Source: Oscillospiraceae bacterium
Lineage (GTDB): Bacteria > Bacillota > Clostridia > Oscillospirales > Ruminococcaceae
DNA length: 64,000 nucleotides
Direction of reading: 5' to 3'
NCBI GenBank assembly: GCA_021199355.1
Contig: JAJQIF010000030.1
Location: forward strand, 26,832-90,831
The position numbers and the translations under genes are program-made. Position 1 is the first letter of the stretch. Each line of letters opens with the position of its first letter. Of this stretch, positions 50,903 through 60,628 are shown piece by piece. Under the pieces are notes generated by a model. The model was not told where the DNA came from and did no database searches. It saw nothing but the letters and a program-made list of their open reading frames with translations.

Positions 50903-52579
50903 TTACTCCCCCTTTGCCTTGGCTTCTACAATGATGTCTTCGATTGCTCCTCCGGGAGGAAGTATGGGAAGAACGAACTCGTCCATGTCGATTCTGCAGT
51001 CGATAAGCGTTACGCAGTCGCTATCGTATGCCTTCCGGAACTCCTTGCGGAACTTCTCGGGAGTGTCGCACATAACGCCCTTCGCTCCGAACGCCTCCGC
51101 AAGCTTTACAAAGTCGGTCTGGCGGTTAAGAGTGGTGTTCGAGTAGTGGTGATTATAGAAGAGCGTCTGCCACTGGCGAACCATGCCGAGAGTGCCGTTG
51201 TTCATGAGGACTATCGTGAGCGGAACGTGGGTATTGACCGCCGTGCAAAGCTCATTTAAGTTCATTCCGAAGCTTCCGTCGCCGGTGATGAGAACAGTCT
51301 TGTTGCCGGTTCCGACGCATGCGCCGATTGCGGCTCCCATTCCGAAGCCCATCGTTCCCAAGCCGCCGCTCGATACAATCTTACGGGGCTTCTGGAAGTT
51401 GATGTACTGGCAAGCCCACATCTGGTGCTGACCTACGTCGGTTGCGACGATTGTGTCGGCATCCTTGATGTCGTTTATCGTCTCCATGACGACGTGTGGC
51501 GTCAAGCCCTTGTCCTCCGGCATATAGGACTTCTCAAGGCGCTTGAGCTCCTTGATGTGCGCCATCCAGTCGGGGTTCTTTCTCTGTTCAACTCCGTCGA
51601 TAATCTTGCGGAGCGAGATTGAAATGTCTCCACAAACGCCGACGTTGGCGGGAATGTTCTTGTTGATTTCCGCAAAGTCGAGGTCGATGTGGATTATCGA
51701 CGCGCCCTTTGCGAATCTCGACTTATCGCCGGTCGCTCTGTCGCTGAAACGTGTGCCGATTGCGATTATGACATCGGCGTCGTTGCTGGCAACTGAGCTT
51801 GCATAGTGTCCGTGCATGCCCTGCATTCCGAGGAATCTTTCATAGTCCGTCGGGATTGCGGCAAGACCCATCAGCGAGCATCCGATGACTGCGTCAATTT
51901 TTTCGGCGAGCTCACGAACCAAGTCGTAGGTCTTCGAGCCGATGACGCCGCCACCGATATGAATATACGGTCTCGACTTTGTGTTGATAAGCTTGATAGC
52001 CGCCTCGATGTCCTCATCGTTGGGTGCGGGGTTCGGGAACTTCTCGACAATCGGCTGGGGCTCATAGTCCGCAACAGCCGTCTGGATGTCCTTCGGGATG
52101 TCTATGAGAACCGTTCCCGGTCGACCTGACTTTGCAATCTTGAATGCAAGGCGAATCTGGTCGGCGAGCTGATTTACGTTATGGACGAAGAAATTGTGCT
52201 TTGTAATAGGTAATGTTATGCCGGTGATGTCAATCTCCTGGAAGCTGTCCCTGCCGATAAGGCTCTGAGGCACGTTGCCGGTGATTGCGACCATCGGAAC
52301 AGAGTCGAGCATAGCCGTTGCGATACCGGTTACAAGGTTCGTGGCGCCCGGTCCCGAGGTGGCGATTACAACTCCGACCTTGCCGGTGGCTCTTGAGTAG
52401 CCGTCGGCGGCGTGGGATGCGCCCTGCTCGTGAGCAGTCAGGATATGGTTTATTCTGCCCTGAGCATCATAAATGGCGTCGTAGATATTGAGTACCTGTC
52501 CGCCCGGGTAGCCGAATACATCGGTTACGCCCTGCTCAATCAGGGTTTCTATTACAATCTGCGCTCCTGTCATTTTCAT
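50903..52579 (-). CDS. ilvB: Acetolactate synthase large subunit
   Basis: 558 aa. TPP activation Glu in TAHEQGASHAADGYSRATGKVG, PKDIQ-containing FAD/central domain, and the TPP-Mg motif GDGSFGMNLNELCTAV...LMNNGTLG. First common step of branched-chain amino acid synthesis. Confidence 0.98.
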   Translation of the reverse strand: MKMTGAQIVIETLIEQGVTDVFGYPGGQVLNIYDAIYDAQGRINHILTAHEQGASHAADGYSRATGKVGVVIATSGPGATNLVTGIATAMLDSVPMVAITGNVPQSLIGRDSFQEIDITGITLPITKHNFFVHNVNQLADQIRLAFKIAKSGRPGTVLIDIPKDIQTAVADYEPQPIVEKFPNPAPNDEDIEAAIKLINTKSRPYIHIGGGVIGSKTYDLVRELAEKIDAVIGCSLMGLAAIPTDYERFLGMQGMHGHYASSVASNDADVIIAIGTRFSDRATGDKSRFAKGASIIHIDLDFAEINKNIPANVGVCGDISISLRKIIDGVEQRKNPDWMAHIKELKRLEKSYMPEDKGLTPHVVMETINDIKDADTIVATDVGQHQMWACQYINFQKPRKIVSSGGLGTMGFGMGAAIGACVGTGNKTVLITGDGSFGMNLNELCTAVNTHVPLTIVLMNNGTLGMVRQWQTLFYNHHYSNTTLNRQTDFVKLAEAFGAKGVMCDTPEKFRKEFRKAYDSDCVTLIDCRIDMDEFVLPILPPGGAIEDIIVEAKAKGE

Positions 52580-52596
52580 ATATGCAAATTCCTCCT

Positions 52597-54270
52597 TTAT
52601 TTCTCAGAATGGTCAAGAAGCCTGTTCACTGCACTGACCAAGGCATATATCGACGAAACGATGATGTCGCTGTCGATTCCGGCACCCCATTCGAGCTTGC
52701 CCTCGGAATCCTTGATTCCGACGTAGGAAGCCGCCTTGGCGTTCGAGCTCACCTCGAGTGCGTGCTCGGTGTATGTATCTAAGATGTAGATATTTCCGAC
52801 GGCGTTCTTGATTGCGTTGCTGACGGCATCGAGTCGACCGTTGCCGAATGCGGTTTCAATCCTTGTCTCGCCCTTATATTCGATGGTCACCGTTGCGGTG
52901 ATTCCGTTCGGCTCCTGCTTGAAGTGAGCCTCGGGAACCTTCAAGTGCGTCTCGATATTGACGAAATCGTCCATGAATATCTTATAAACCTCGTCGGGTT
53001 GAAGTTCCTTATGTGCGTGGTCGGAAATGTTCTTGACGTGATAAGCAAACGCCGCACGCATCTTCGGGGGAAGAATGTGGGAGTATCTTGTCTCGAGGAC
53101 ATAGCCGATTCCGCCGCCGCCCGACTGGGAGTTGATTCTGATGACATCCGCTTCGTAGACCCTGCCGACATCGGTCGGGTCAATCGGGAGATAAGGAACT
53201 GTCCAGACCCCGCAGTTGTGCTCTTCTCTGTACTTCATGTCCTTGGCGATAGCGTCCTGATGCGAGCCGCTGAACGCCGCAAAGACGAGCTGTCCCGAAT
53301 AGGGCTGTCTTTCGTAGACGTGCATTCTTGTCACTCGCTCATATACCTCGGTAATCGCCGGAAGGTCGGAGAAATCGAGCTCCGGGTCGACGCCCTGAGA
53401 GTACATATTGAGCGCCAAGGTGATGATGTCGACGTTGCCGGTTCTCTCGCCGTTACCGAAGAGTGTTCCTTCGATTCTGTCGGCTCCCGCAAGGAGTCCC
53501 ATTTCGCTGTCTGCGATGGCACAGCCTCTGTCATTATGCGGGTGGAGAGAAACCACTATATTATCTCTATAGTTGAGATTTTTGCACATGTATTCAATCT
53601 GGCTCGCATAGATATGCGGCATCGAGTGCGAAACCGTCACGGGGAAATTATAGATGACTTTATTCGTAGGTGAAGGCTTCCATACCTCGGAGACTGCGTT
53701 GCAAACCTCGAGCGAGAATTCCGGCTCGGCACCCGTGAAGCTCTCGGGGGAATATTCGAACATGATGTTGCCGCTCATCTTTTCCTTATACTCAAGGCAG
53801 AGCTTTGCGCCCGAAACGGCAATCTCCTTGATTTCTTCTTTGCTCTTCTTGAAGACCTGTTCTCTCTGGGCTACCGAAACTGAATTGTAAAGATGCACTA
53901 TGGCGTTCTTGGCGCCGTCGATAGCTTCGAAGGTCTTCTTGATGATGTGCTCTCTTGACTGGGTAAGAACCTGAATGGTCACGTCGTCGGGAATGAGATT
54001 GTTCTCGATAAGAGCACGGCAGAGCTCATATTCCGTTTCGCTTGCGGCAGGGAAGCCGATTTCGATTTCCTTGAAGCCTATCTTCACAAGAAGGTCGAAG
54101 AATTCAAGCTTCTCCTCAAGGCTCATCGGAACGACCAGAGCCTGATTGCCATCTCTTAGGTCAACACTGCACCACACGGGCGCCTTGTCGACGTATTCCT
54201 TATTAATCCAGTCGTTTGTCATGTTCTTCGGCAGGAAATACTGCCGGATGTACTTTTCGTATCCCTTCAT
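52597..54270 (-). CDS. leuA: 2-isopropylmalate synthase (LeuA2 type)
   Basis: 557 aa, the longer bacterial/fungal type. DLRDGNQALVVPM at the active site, the metal-binding HPHNDRGCAIADSE, and the C-terminal LeuA regulatory (leucine feedback) domain from about 430. Condenses acetyl-CoA with 2-ketoisovalerate. First gene after the Leu T-box. Confidence 0.97.
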   Translation of the reverse strand: MKGYEKYIRQYFLPKNMTNDWINKEYVDKAPVWCSVDLRDGNQALVVPMSLEEKLEFFDLLVKIGFKEIEIGFPAASETEYELCRALIENNLIPDDVTIQVLTQSREHIIKKTFEAIDGAKNAIVHLYNSVSVAQREQVFKKSKEEIKEIAVSGAKLCLEYKEKMSGNIMFEYSPESFTGAEPEFSLEVCNAVSEVWKPSPTNKVIYNFPVTVSHSMPHIYASQIEYMCKNLNYRDNIVVSLHPHNDRGCAIADSEMGLLAGADRIEGTLFGNGERTGNVDIITLALNMYSQGVDPELDFSDLPAITEVYERVTRMHVYERQPYSGQLVFAAFSGSHQDAIAKDMKYREEHNCGVWTVPYLPIDPTDVGRVYEADVIRINSQSGGGGIGYVLETRYSHILPPKMRAAFAYHVKNISDHAHKELQPDEVYKIFMDDFVNIETHLKVPEAHFKQEPNGITATVTIEYKGETRIETAFGNGRLDAVSNAIKNAVGNIYILDTYTEHALEVSSNAKAASYVGIKDSEGKLEWGAGIDSDIIVSSIYALVSAVNRLLDHSEK

Positions 54271-54295
54271 AAAACTCCTTCCTGCGTTTGGGTAT

Positions 54296-54636
54296 AAAAA
54301 AATCTTTCACCCAAAACAGCTTTGCCTTTTCGGCTCGTGCTACTGTGTAGGATAAAAGAGACGAAGTTATAGTATTCTCCGCGGTACCACTCTTTTTGAC
54401 TCGTTTTCGTAAGAAATCGAATCCGCTCATTTCGCGTCAACCAACGCGACCGCCCTTTAACGGGAGCACCCGTTCAAACCTACTCGTTACCTTTCAGCCG
54501 AAAGCTCAGGGATGAGTTATACCAAAGACCCGTTACCGCCTTTCACCGACCGGCGGCTCTCTTATAACGGAGAGGATGGCTTTGTTCCCGTCAACGCCTT
54601 TTCAACTATAATAACTTATCTCGTCGCAAATGTCAA
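54296..54636 (-). promoter_or_regulatory. Leucine T-box leader of the leuA-ilv-leu operon, with promoter
   Basis: Minus strand promoter TTGACA (54631-54636), 17 nt, TATTAT (54608-54613). The leader has Stem I with the specifier-loop sequence ATAACTCATCC (CTC, Leu; about 54508-54518), the T-box core AGTGGTACCGCGGA (about 54380-54393) and a terminator TCTTTTATCC/GGGTGAAAGA followed by TTTTTTT (54299-54352). Uncharged tRNA-Leu would open the operon. This explains the 430-nt gap 54271-54699. Confidence 0.94.
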
Positions 54637-54689
54637 GCACTTTTTTAAATTTTTTCAAAACGAAGCTGATACTGAGTGGCAGGCAAAGA

Positions 54690-54717
54690 AATAGCCTGCT
54701 CAATCGAGCGGGCTATT
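54690..54717 (-). terminator. Terminator hairpin overlapping the K+ channel stop
   Basis: AATAGCCTGCTC / GAGCGGGCTATT with loop AATC (one mismatch); followed by TTCTTTGCC on the minus strand. The channel's last codons and stop lie inside the hairpin. Confidence 0.7.
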
Positions 54718-55431
54718 ATCATCTTTATCCTTTTTTATTTCGTCCATAAATCCCGCAGTAATTATGCCGGAAGGAAGAGCAACTATTGCTATTCCCATAA
54801 ACGACGAAAGCATTGTTACGATTCGCCCCGCTGTACTGACGGGATAGATATCGCCGTAGCCCATTGTTGTGAGTGAAACAGTCGCCCAATAGATTGCATC
54901 AAAGAAAGTCTCAAATGTATCTGGCTCAACATTGAAAATCACCAATGCAGAAATCAATACATATGCAGCAGCCATAGAACCAACAGCAATCAGAGGCGTA
55001 CTTTGAGAGCGTATTACGTTTATAATCACCTCTACACTACGAGAATAGCGGAACATTTTGAACGCCCTGAAAACCCTGAAAGAGCGAAGCAAACGGAACA
55101 CCTTGAGAAGTCTCAAGCCGGAGCTTACCGGCAGGAAAGTCGGCAATATAGAAACAAGGTCGATAATTGCCATAGGGGTAAACGGGTATAGAATAAACGA
55201 GGAAAAACCTTTTTTCAGCTTAAAGTCGGCGGTAATAAGACGTGCAAGATAATCTACAATAAATATAGCGGCGGAAGCCTTGTCAATAATATCAAAAACA
55301 AGATTTGTTTCTTTAAAGGCAAGTGGGATCAGGCTGATTACGATTATAACAATCATTACATAGTCGTAGAGCGAGCTAAGTTTGTCCGAGCCGTCTGAGT
55401 GGGCGATTATTTCATATAAACGTTTTCTCAT
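54700..55431 (-). CDS. Six-helix voltage-gated potassium channel
   Basis: 243 aa. Six helices; helix S4 carries regularly spaced Arg/Lys (RLLKVFRLLRSFRVF), and the pore loop has the K+ filter TTMGYGDIYPVS near 200. KvAP-like, without a cytosolic RCK domain. Tetramer in the cytoplasmic membrane. Confidence 0.93.
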   Translation of the reverse strand: MRKRLYEIIAHSDGSDKLSSLYDYVMIVIIVISLIPLAFKETNLVFDIIDKASAAIFIVDYLARLITADFKLKKGFSSFILYPFTPMAIIDLVSILPTFLPVSSGLRLLKVFRLLRSFRVFRAFKMFRYSRSVEVIINVIRSQSTPLIAVGSMAAAYVLISALVIFNVEPDTFETFFDAIYWATVSLTTMGYGDIYPVSTAGRIVTMLSSFMGIAIVALPSGIITAGFMDEIKKDKDDNSPLD

Positions 55432-55435
55432 AGTT

Positions 55436-55801
55436 TCAATCCTTATAGCAGTGGTAGCAAGCGGTATAGCCTTTTTCTTTTGCCTTGCTCATCTTAATGC
55501 TCTTTGCATGCCTCATTCCGTTGCAGTGCGGGTCGCAATGAAATTCATTGCCGGTATCAGTTATGTAAACAATAGCCTCCGGCTCTTTTATTTTCTTTGC
55601 TACAGAATCGGCAGATTTCTCGGAAGCAGGGAATTTCTTGCCCAAAATCAGCAGTGCAACTCCAACAGCAATAAACACTAAGCTCCCACCAATCAAAGAG
55701 CCAATGCTCTCTGTTTTGGTGAAAATGCCCAACAGCCCAATTACACCGATAACAATCAGCACAACCCCAACAATGAATTTCTTGCTTTTCTTTTTCTTCA
55801 T
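55436..55801 (-). CDS. Small membrane protein with Cys/His metal-binding tail
   Basis: 121 aa. Lys-rich start, two helices (about 8-28 and 33-53), then the pattern VYITDTGNEFHCDPHCNGM...KAKEKGYTACYHCYKD, the Ada-like zinc-binding motif seen at the end of many small secreted proteins and thermonucleases. Stops 4 nt before the channel gene, so likely same transcript. Function unknown. Confidence 0.78.
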   Translation of the reverse strand: MKKKKSKKFIVGVVLIVIGVIGLLGIFTKTESIGSLIGGSLVFIAVGVALLILGKKFPASEKSADSVAKKIKEPEAIVYITDTGNEFHCDPHCNGMRHAKSIKMSKAKEKGYTACYHCYKD

Positions 55802-55953
55802 GATAACACCCCTTTAAATTTATGTGACACCTAAATTATAGCAAATATCTACATGGAAAGCAATAAAAAGAGAAAAATTTTGAAGAAAGAAAAAATAACG
55901 CCGTAAGAAAGGTATGCCGTAAAGTTTCAAAACCCGTTTGCGCAATGCGATTA

Positions 55954-55982
55954 TTGACTTTATGCGAAATAGAGGATATAAT
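55954..55982 (+). promoter_or_regulatory. Promoter of the PHP-glycosyltransferase-YfhO operon
   Basis: TTGACT (55954-55959), 17 nt, TATAAT (55977-55982). Confidence 0.78.
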
Positions 55983-56016
55983 ATAATGCGTTACTATTAA
56001 ACGTTGGGGTGCAAAA

Positions 56017-56826
56017 ATGGAATTATACAAATACGAAACTCACCTGCACACCTCTCAGGGCTCGCTTTGCGCTTGCTGTAGCGGTGCCGAGCAGGCGGAG
56101 AATCTTAAAAGATGCGGATATACCGGCATGTTCGTCACCGACCACTTCTTCGGCGGAAACACCGCCGTCGACAGAAGGCTACCATGGGACGTGAAGATTT
56201 ATCTCTTCTGCCAAGGCTATGAAGACGCAAAGAAAAAGGGCGACGAAATAGGGCTTCAGGTTTTCTTTGGCTGGGAATACGCCTACAGAGGAACGGAGCT
56301 TCTCACATATGGGCTTGACAAGCAGTTTCTACTCGACCACCCGGAGCTTGACAATATGGAATTGCCTGCTTACTGTGATTTGGTTCACAGTTGCGGCGGC
56401 TTCGTCGTTCACGCTCACCCGTTCAGGGAAGCCGGGTATCTCGACACGATAAGGCTCTTCCCGCGAAAGGTTGACGGAGTTGAGGCGGTCAACGCTTCGC
56501 ACCGCGACCCCGAATTCGACAGGCGCGCAAGGATGTATGCCGAGGCTTACAATCTTCCGATGTCGGGTGGCTCGGACACACACGCCACATGGAGCTACCC
56601 CGGAGGGGGAATCGTCCTCGAGAAGCCTCTCAAGAACCCACACGACTATCTTATGAGGCTTCAGAACGACGAAATCACGGCGATACTTGAAGCCACCAAT
56701 AAATACATGTCTAATCAGCCGAGCGGCGACGCCTTCAGCACCTGCAAGCGACCGGACATTTCAATCCTGCCGGAAGAGCAGAGAAGAAAAGCCGAGAATT
56801 TCTACTCCGGTCACCCGGGCAATTAA
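56017..56826 (+). CDS. PHP-domain phosphoesterase
   Basis: 269 aa. PHP motifs: YKYETHLHTS (HxH), TDHFFGGN, VVHAHPFRE and MSGGSDTHA. The metal ligands are present. Family members include histidinol phosphatase and 5'-3' nucleases (YciV). The substrate is unknown; the downstream envelope genes suggest the link but do not prove it. Confidence 0.9.
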   Translation: MELYKYETHLHTSQGSLCACCSGAEQAENLKRCGYTGMFVTDHFFGGNTAVDRRLPWDVKIYLFCQGYEDAKKKGDEIGLQVFFGWEYAYRGTELLTYGLDKQFLLDHPELDNMELPAYCDLVHSCGGFVVHAHPFREAGYLDTIRLFPRKVDGVEAVNASHRDPEFDRRARMYAEAYNLPMSGGSDTHATWSYPGGGIVLEKPLKNPHDYLMRLQNDEITAILEATNKYMSNQPSGDAFSTCKRPDISILPEEQRRKAENFYSGHPGN

Positions 56827-56846
56827 TCAAAAGAAAGGAGCGAGCC

Positions 56847-57770
56847 ATGCTCTCAGTCATAATCCCCTCCTACAATGAGGAGCAAAATATCCGGAACACC
56901 GCCGAAGTTATCTCTCAGGTTCTTGACGGGAGCGGCATCGACTTCGAGCTCATTTTCCCGGACGACGGATCACGCGACAACACCTGGCGGGAAATTGTTC
57001 TCGCTCACGAAAAGGACCCGAGGGTTTCGGGGCTTAGGTTCTCCCGCAATTTCGGAAAAGAAAGCGCCATCTGGGCGGGGCTCGAAGCCACCTCGGGCGA
57101 CTGCGCCGTCGTGATTGACTGCGATTTACAGCATCCGCCGAAGGTCATCCCCGAAATGTATAAGATGTGGCAGAACGGCGCCGAGGTTGTCGAGGGCAAA
57201 AAGTCCTCTCGGGGCAAGGAAAGCGGCATCTACAAAGCCTTCTCGAAGCTGTTCTACAAACTGATAGCTTCCGCTTCGGGAATCGACATGGCGGACACCT
57301 CGGACTTCAAGCTTCTCGACCGCAAGGTCATCGACGCGATTCTCTCGATGCAGGAAAGGACGACCTTCTTCCGGGCGCTTTCCGGTTGGGTCGGCTTTAA
57401 ATCCGAAAGCATCACCTACGACGTTGAAGAGCGAGCCTACGGCGAACGGAAATGGACGCCGAAGATGCTCATCAAGTACGCCGTCAGGAACCTTATGGCG
57501 TTCACGTCGGTTCCGCTCTATATATCGGGCTTCTTGGGCGGGGTTATCTCGGTAATCTCGGTAGTGCTCTTTATCTTAAAGTGCTGTGGTGTGGGGCTCG
57601 GGAGCTTCGGCGGCTCACAGATACTCTTGCTTCTGACAGGCGGGCTGATTCTCATATGTCTTTCGATTATCGGGCGGTATCTCGCACAGATTTACGAGGA
57701 AATCAAGCGCCGACCGAAATATATCATTTCTGACCAAATAAAATCTCAGGGAGGTTCTCATGACAGATAA
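56847..57770 (+). CDS. Family 2 glycosyltransferase, DPM1/CsbB type
   Basis: 307 aa. GT-A fold with LSVIIPSYNEE, DDGSRDNTW, VIDCDLQHPPKVIPEM (DxD-type metal site) and GERKWTPKML, then two C-terminal helices (about 230-290). Such enzymes move a sugar from UDP-sugar to undecaprenyl phosphate. It overlaps the YfhO gene by 11 nt; csbB-yfhO is the known lipoteichoic acid glycosylation pair of Bacillus. Confidence 0.93.
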   Translation: MLSVIIPSYNEEQNIRNTAEVISQVLDGSGIDFELIFPDDGSRDNTWREIVLAHEKDPRVSGLRFSRNFGKESAIWAGLEATSGDCAVVIDCDLQHPPKVIPEMYKMWQNGAEVVEGKKSSRGKESGIYKAFSKLFYKLIASASGIDMADTSDFKLLDRKVIDAILSMQERTTFFRALSGWVGFKSESITYDVEERAYGERKWTPKMLIKYAVRNLMAFTSVPLYISGFLGGVISVISVVLFILKCCGVGLGSFGGSQILLLLTGGLILICLSIIGRYLAQIYEEIKRRPKYIISDQIKSQGGSHDR

Positions 57771-60552
57771 TATCGAAAACCTTACACCGGAAACTACGGA
57801 AATCCCGGAAGCTCCGAAGGAGCAGAAGACGAGAAAGAAAATCTGGGACAACCCCGTCGGCAGATGGTTCTATCGGAACCGTTGGAATTTCCTCATCTTC
57901 TTCCTGCCTGTGGCGATTATGTATATCGTCTATGCCTGCTTCGGGGTTCACCCGTTCGGCGAGAATTCTGTTCTCGTACTCGACCTGAACGGTCAATACG
58001 TCTCCTACTACGAGGCGATGAGAGACGCAATCTGGGGTGACGGATCTCTTATGTACAACTGGTCGCGAAACCTGAGCGGCGAGATGTTCGGAATATTCGC
58101 CTATTACCTCGCAAGCCCGTTCATGTGGATTATAATCCTCCTTCCGAGAACGATGATGTGCGGCGCCATCGAGATTATGGAGCTTGCAAAAATCGGCTGT
58201 TGCGGTCTGGCGTTCGCATACTACCTCCGCAAATCGAAGGGCGCAAGCACCTATTGCCAGGTTATCTTCTCGGTAAGCTATGCTCTGATGACCTATATCG
58301 TCGTTGAGCTGATGAACCCGATGTGGATTGACGGAATGATATGGCTCCCGATAATCCTCTTGGGCATCGAAAGGCTCGTCGACCACGGCAAGATGCTCGG
58401 CTTTGTCCTGCCGCTTACAATCATGTTTATCTCGCATTTTTATATCGGCTACATGATTGGCTTCTTCTGCGCACTCTACTTCATTTACTATATCTTCTCC
58501 CGTCCGGGACATGCCATTGCGCCGCACTGGTTCAAGGCAGGGCTCAAGTTTGCCGCTTCGGCGATTATAGCCGTGCTTGCGGCGGCGGTCGTGCTGATTC
58601 CGACCTACTACTCGCTGAGCCTCGGAAAGCTTGACTTCTCCGACCCCGATTTCACCCCGACGGCACAGTTTGATATCCTCGAATTCCTGTCGAAGCTCTT
58701 CTCGAACAGCTATGATACCGTCCGACCCGAAGGGCTCCCGATGATAGCCTGCGGAACGATTATAATCCTTCTGATTCCGCTGTTCTTCCTGAATACGAAA
58801 ATCAGCGTAAAAGAGAAAGTCGCGAATGCGGCGCTCATGTTCGCGATATTCGGAAGCATGTATGTCTCGACTATCGATATCGCATGGCACGGCTTCCAGG
58901 TGCCGAACTGGCTTCCCTATCGCTACTCGTTCACATTCTCGTTCATGATGATTATCTGCGCCTATCGGGCGTTTGAGAACCTGTCGGGAGTGTCGTTCAA
59001 GGAAATATGCCTGACGGCGTTTGCGTGGGTTGTGGTGCTGATTGTAATATATCGGCAGGAATACGAGACGTTCTATCTCTTCGAAACCGTCTGGTTCGGA
59101 ATTCTCTGCATCGTCGTTTTCTGCACTCTGCTCTTCCTCATGAAGAAGAACCCGACGAGGGTTATGTGTATAGTACTGGCGGTGTTCATATGTCTCGAGA
59201 TTTTCGAGAACTCGCTTTATACCGTCGTCTCGATTGACTATGACGTCGTCTATTCAACCTATGATTCCTATCAGGATTACTTTATAGACGGCAGAGACGT
59301 CGTCGACCAGGTTGAAGAATACGACGACGGACTCTACAGGATGGAAGCAACCTTCAAGCGCACCGTCAACGACCCCATTGGCATGGGCTACAAGGGCGTT
59401 TCGCACTCGAGCTCGACGATGAATTCTGCCGTCCTGACGCTTCTTAAGTCGCTCGGCTACGGAGTGCAGGGGCACTATTCTAAGTACACCGGCGACACCG
59501 TTCTCACCGACTCGCTCCTTGGCATCAAGTACATCATGTACGAGCCGGACGAAAAGTCGGCTTCGGTCGACCCGCAGGAAATAAACCGCCAGAACTATGA
59601 AAACTGGCTCGAGATGCCTTATGAAGGATATGACCTCATCATGACCGAGGAGGACACCGGCACCGACATCTCCGTCTATGAGAACCCCTATGCCCTCTCA
59701 ATCGGCTATATGGCGGATTACGACATCCTCGACCTCGAGCTTGATTCGGACGACCCGATTGCAAATCAGGAAAGCCTCCTGCAGGCGCTCCTCGGCGACC
59801 GCTCGATAAAGGTCTTCAACCGGATTTACAGCTACACGACAGACACCTATAACGTTTCCACCGCCACGACGGGCGACCACATCTGGTACTCAACCATCGT
59901 CGACGGAAGCGACAGCTATATCGACTTCACAATCAACGTCGACAGCTCGAACCCGATTTACGCCTTCTTCCCGACCATTTACCAAAGACAGTGCAACATG
60001 TGGATTAAGGCGGACTCTTGGGACGTTTCGAACTATGCGTTCCTTGATTACTTCTTCACGGGCGAGTATTACAGCATTCTTGATCTCGGAACCTATGAGG
60101 ACGGCGAGACGATTCACCTTCGGATGACCCTTGCCAACAGCGAAGTGCTCTTCTCGGCGGTGCTCTTCTATGAGCTCGACATCGACGCCATGGAGGAATA
60201 TATAAACGAGCTCAAGGAGAACGAGTGGATTATCGAGGAGCACACCGACACCTACCTCTCGGGCACTGTCACCGCCGACGAGGACGGAATCCTCTTCACG
60301 ACCATCCCCTATGAAGCAGGCTGGACAATCACGGTCGACGGCGAAGAGGTTGAGCCGGTCGAGGTTCTCGATTCGCTCATCGGCATCGAGATTTCTGAAG
60401 GCACCCACACCGTCACCATAAAGTTCTTCCCCGATTACTTCAAGCTCGGAATTGCGGTCTCCATCCTCGGCTTCTCGCTTATACTCATCATCTTCGTGGT
60501 TGAGTTCAAGGACGGCTTTATCTTCAAAAAAATTCTCGCAAAGACGAAATAA
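57760..60552 (+). CDS. YfhO family membrane glycosyltransferase
   Basis: 930 aa, 12-14 helices in the first 480 residues, then a large extracytoplasmic domain and a final helix (about 900-920) before FKKILAKTK. GT-C-like topology with GENSVLVLDLNGQYVSYYE near residue 67, carrying acidic residues in the first outer loop. YfhO proteins pass a sugar from undecaprenyl phosphate to teichoic acid or another surface polymer. Partner of the gene before it. Confidence 0.93.
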   Translation: MTDNIENLTPETTEIPEAPKEQKTRKKIWDNPVGRWFYRNRWNFLIFFLPVAIMYIVYACFGVHPFGENSVLVLDLNGQYVSYYEAMRDAIWGDGSLMYNWSRNLSGEMFGIFAYYLASPFMWIIILLPRTMMCGAIEIMELAKIGCCGLAFAYYLRKSKGASTYCQVIFSVSYALMTYIVVELMNPMWIDGMIWLPIILLGIERLVDHGKMLGFVLPLTIMFISHFYIGYMIGFFCALYFIYYIFSRPGHAIAPHWFKAGLKFAASAIIAVLAAAVVLIPTYYSLSLGKLDFSDPDFTPTAQFDILEFLSKLFSNSYDTVRPEGLPMIACGTIIILLIPLFFLNTKISVKEKVANAALMFAIFGSMYVSTIDIAWHGFQVPNWLPYRYSFTFSFMMIICAYRAFENLSGVSFKEICLTAFAWVVVLIVIYRQEYETFYLFETVWFGILCIVVFCTLLFLMKKNPTRVMCIVLAVFICLEIFENSLYTVVSIDYDVVYSTYDSYQDYFIDGRDVVDQVEEYDDGLYRMEATFKRTVNDPIGMGYKGVSHSSSTMNSAVLTLLKSLGYGVQGHYSKYTGDTVLTDSLLGIKYIMYEPDEKSASVDPQEINRQNYENWLEMPYEGYDLIMTEEDTGTDISVYENPYALSIGYMADYDILDLELDSDDPIANQESLLQALLGDRSIKVFNRIYSYTTDTYNVSTATTGDHIWYSTIVDGSDSYIDFTINVDSSNPIYAFFPTIYQRQCNMWIKADSWDVSNYAFLDYFFTGEYYSILDLGTYEDGETIHLRMTLANSEVLFSAVLFYELDIDAMEEYINELKENEWIIEEHTDTYLSGTVTADEDGILFTTIPYEAGWTITVDGEEVEPVEVLDSLIGIEISEGTHTVTIKFFPDYFKLGIAVSILGFSLILIIFVVEFKDGFIFKKILAKTK

Positions 60553-60555
60553 CTC

Positions 60556-60584
60556 TTGACGTTTTCCCGTTTCGGGAGTAAACT
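60556..60584 (+). promoter_or_regulatory. Promoter of pduL
   Basis: TTGACG (60556-60561), 17 nt, TAAACT (60579-60584). Confidence 0.65.
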
Positions 60585-60628
60585 TATAGAAGGAAAATAT
60601 CACCCCATATATACAGGAGGACACTGAA

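Noticed and set aside
54203..54430. Short ORF inside the leu leader
   Set aside because: It lies wholly in the T-box leader and the start of leuA; the RNA structure explains the sequence.
57724..58890. 388-residue reading frame antisense to the YfhO gene
   Set aside because: Arg/Asp/His-rich shadow with no ribosome site; the opposite strand encodes a clear membrane protein.
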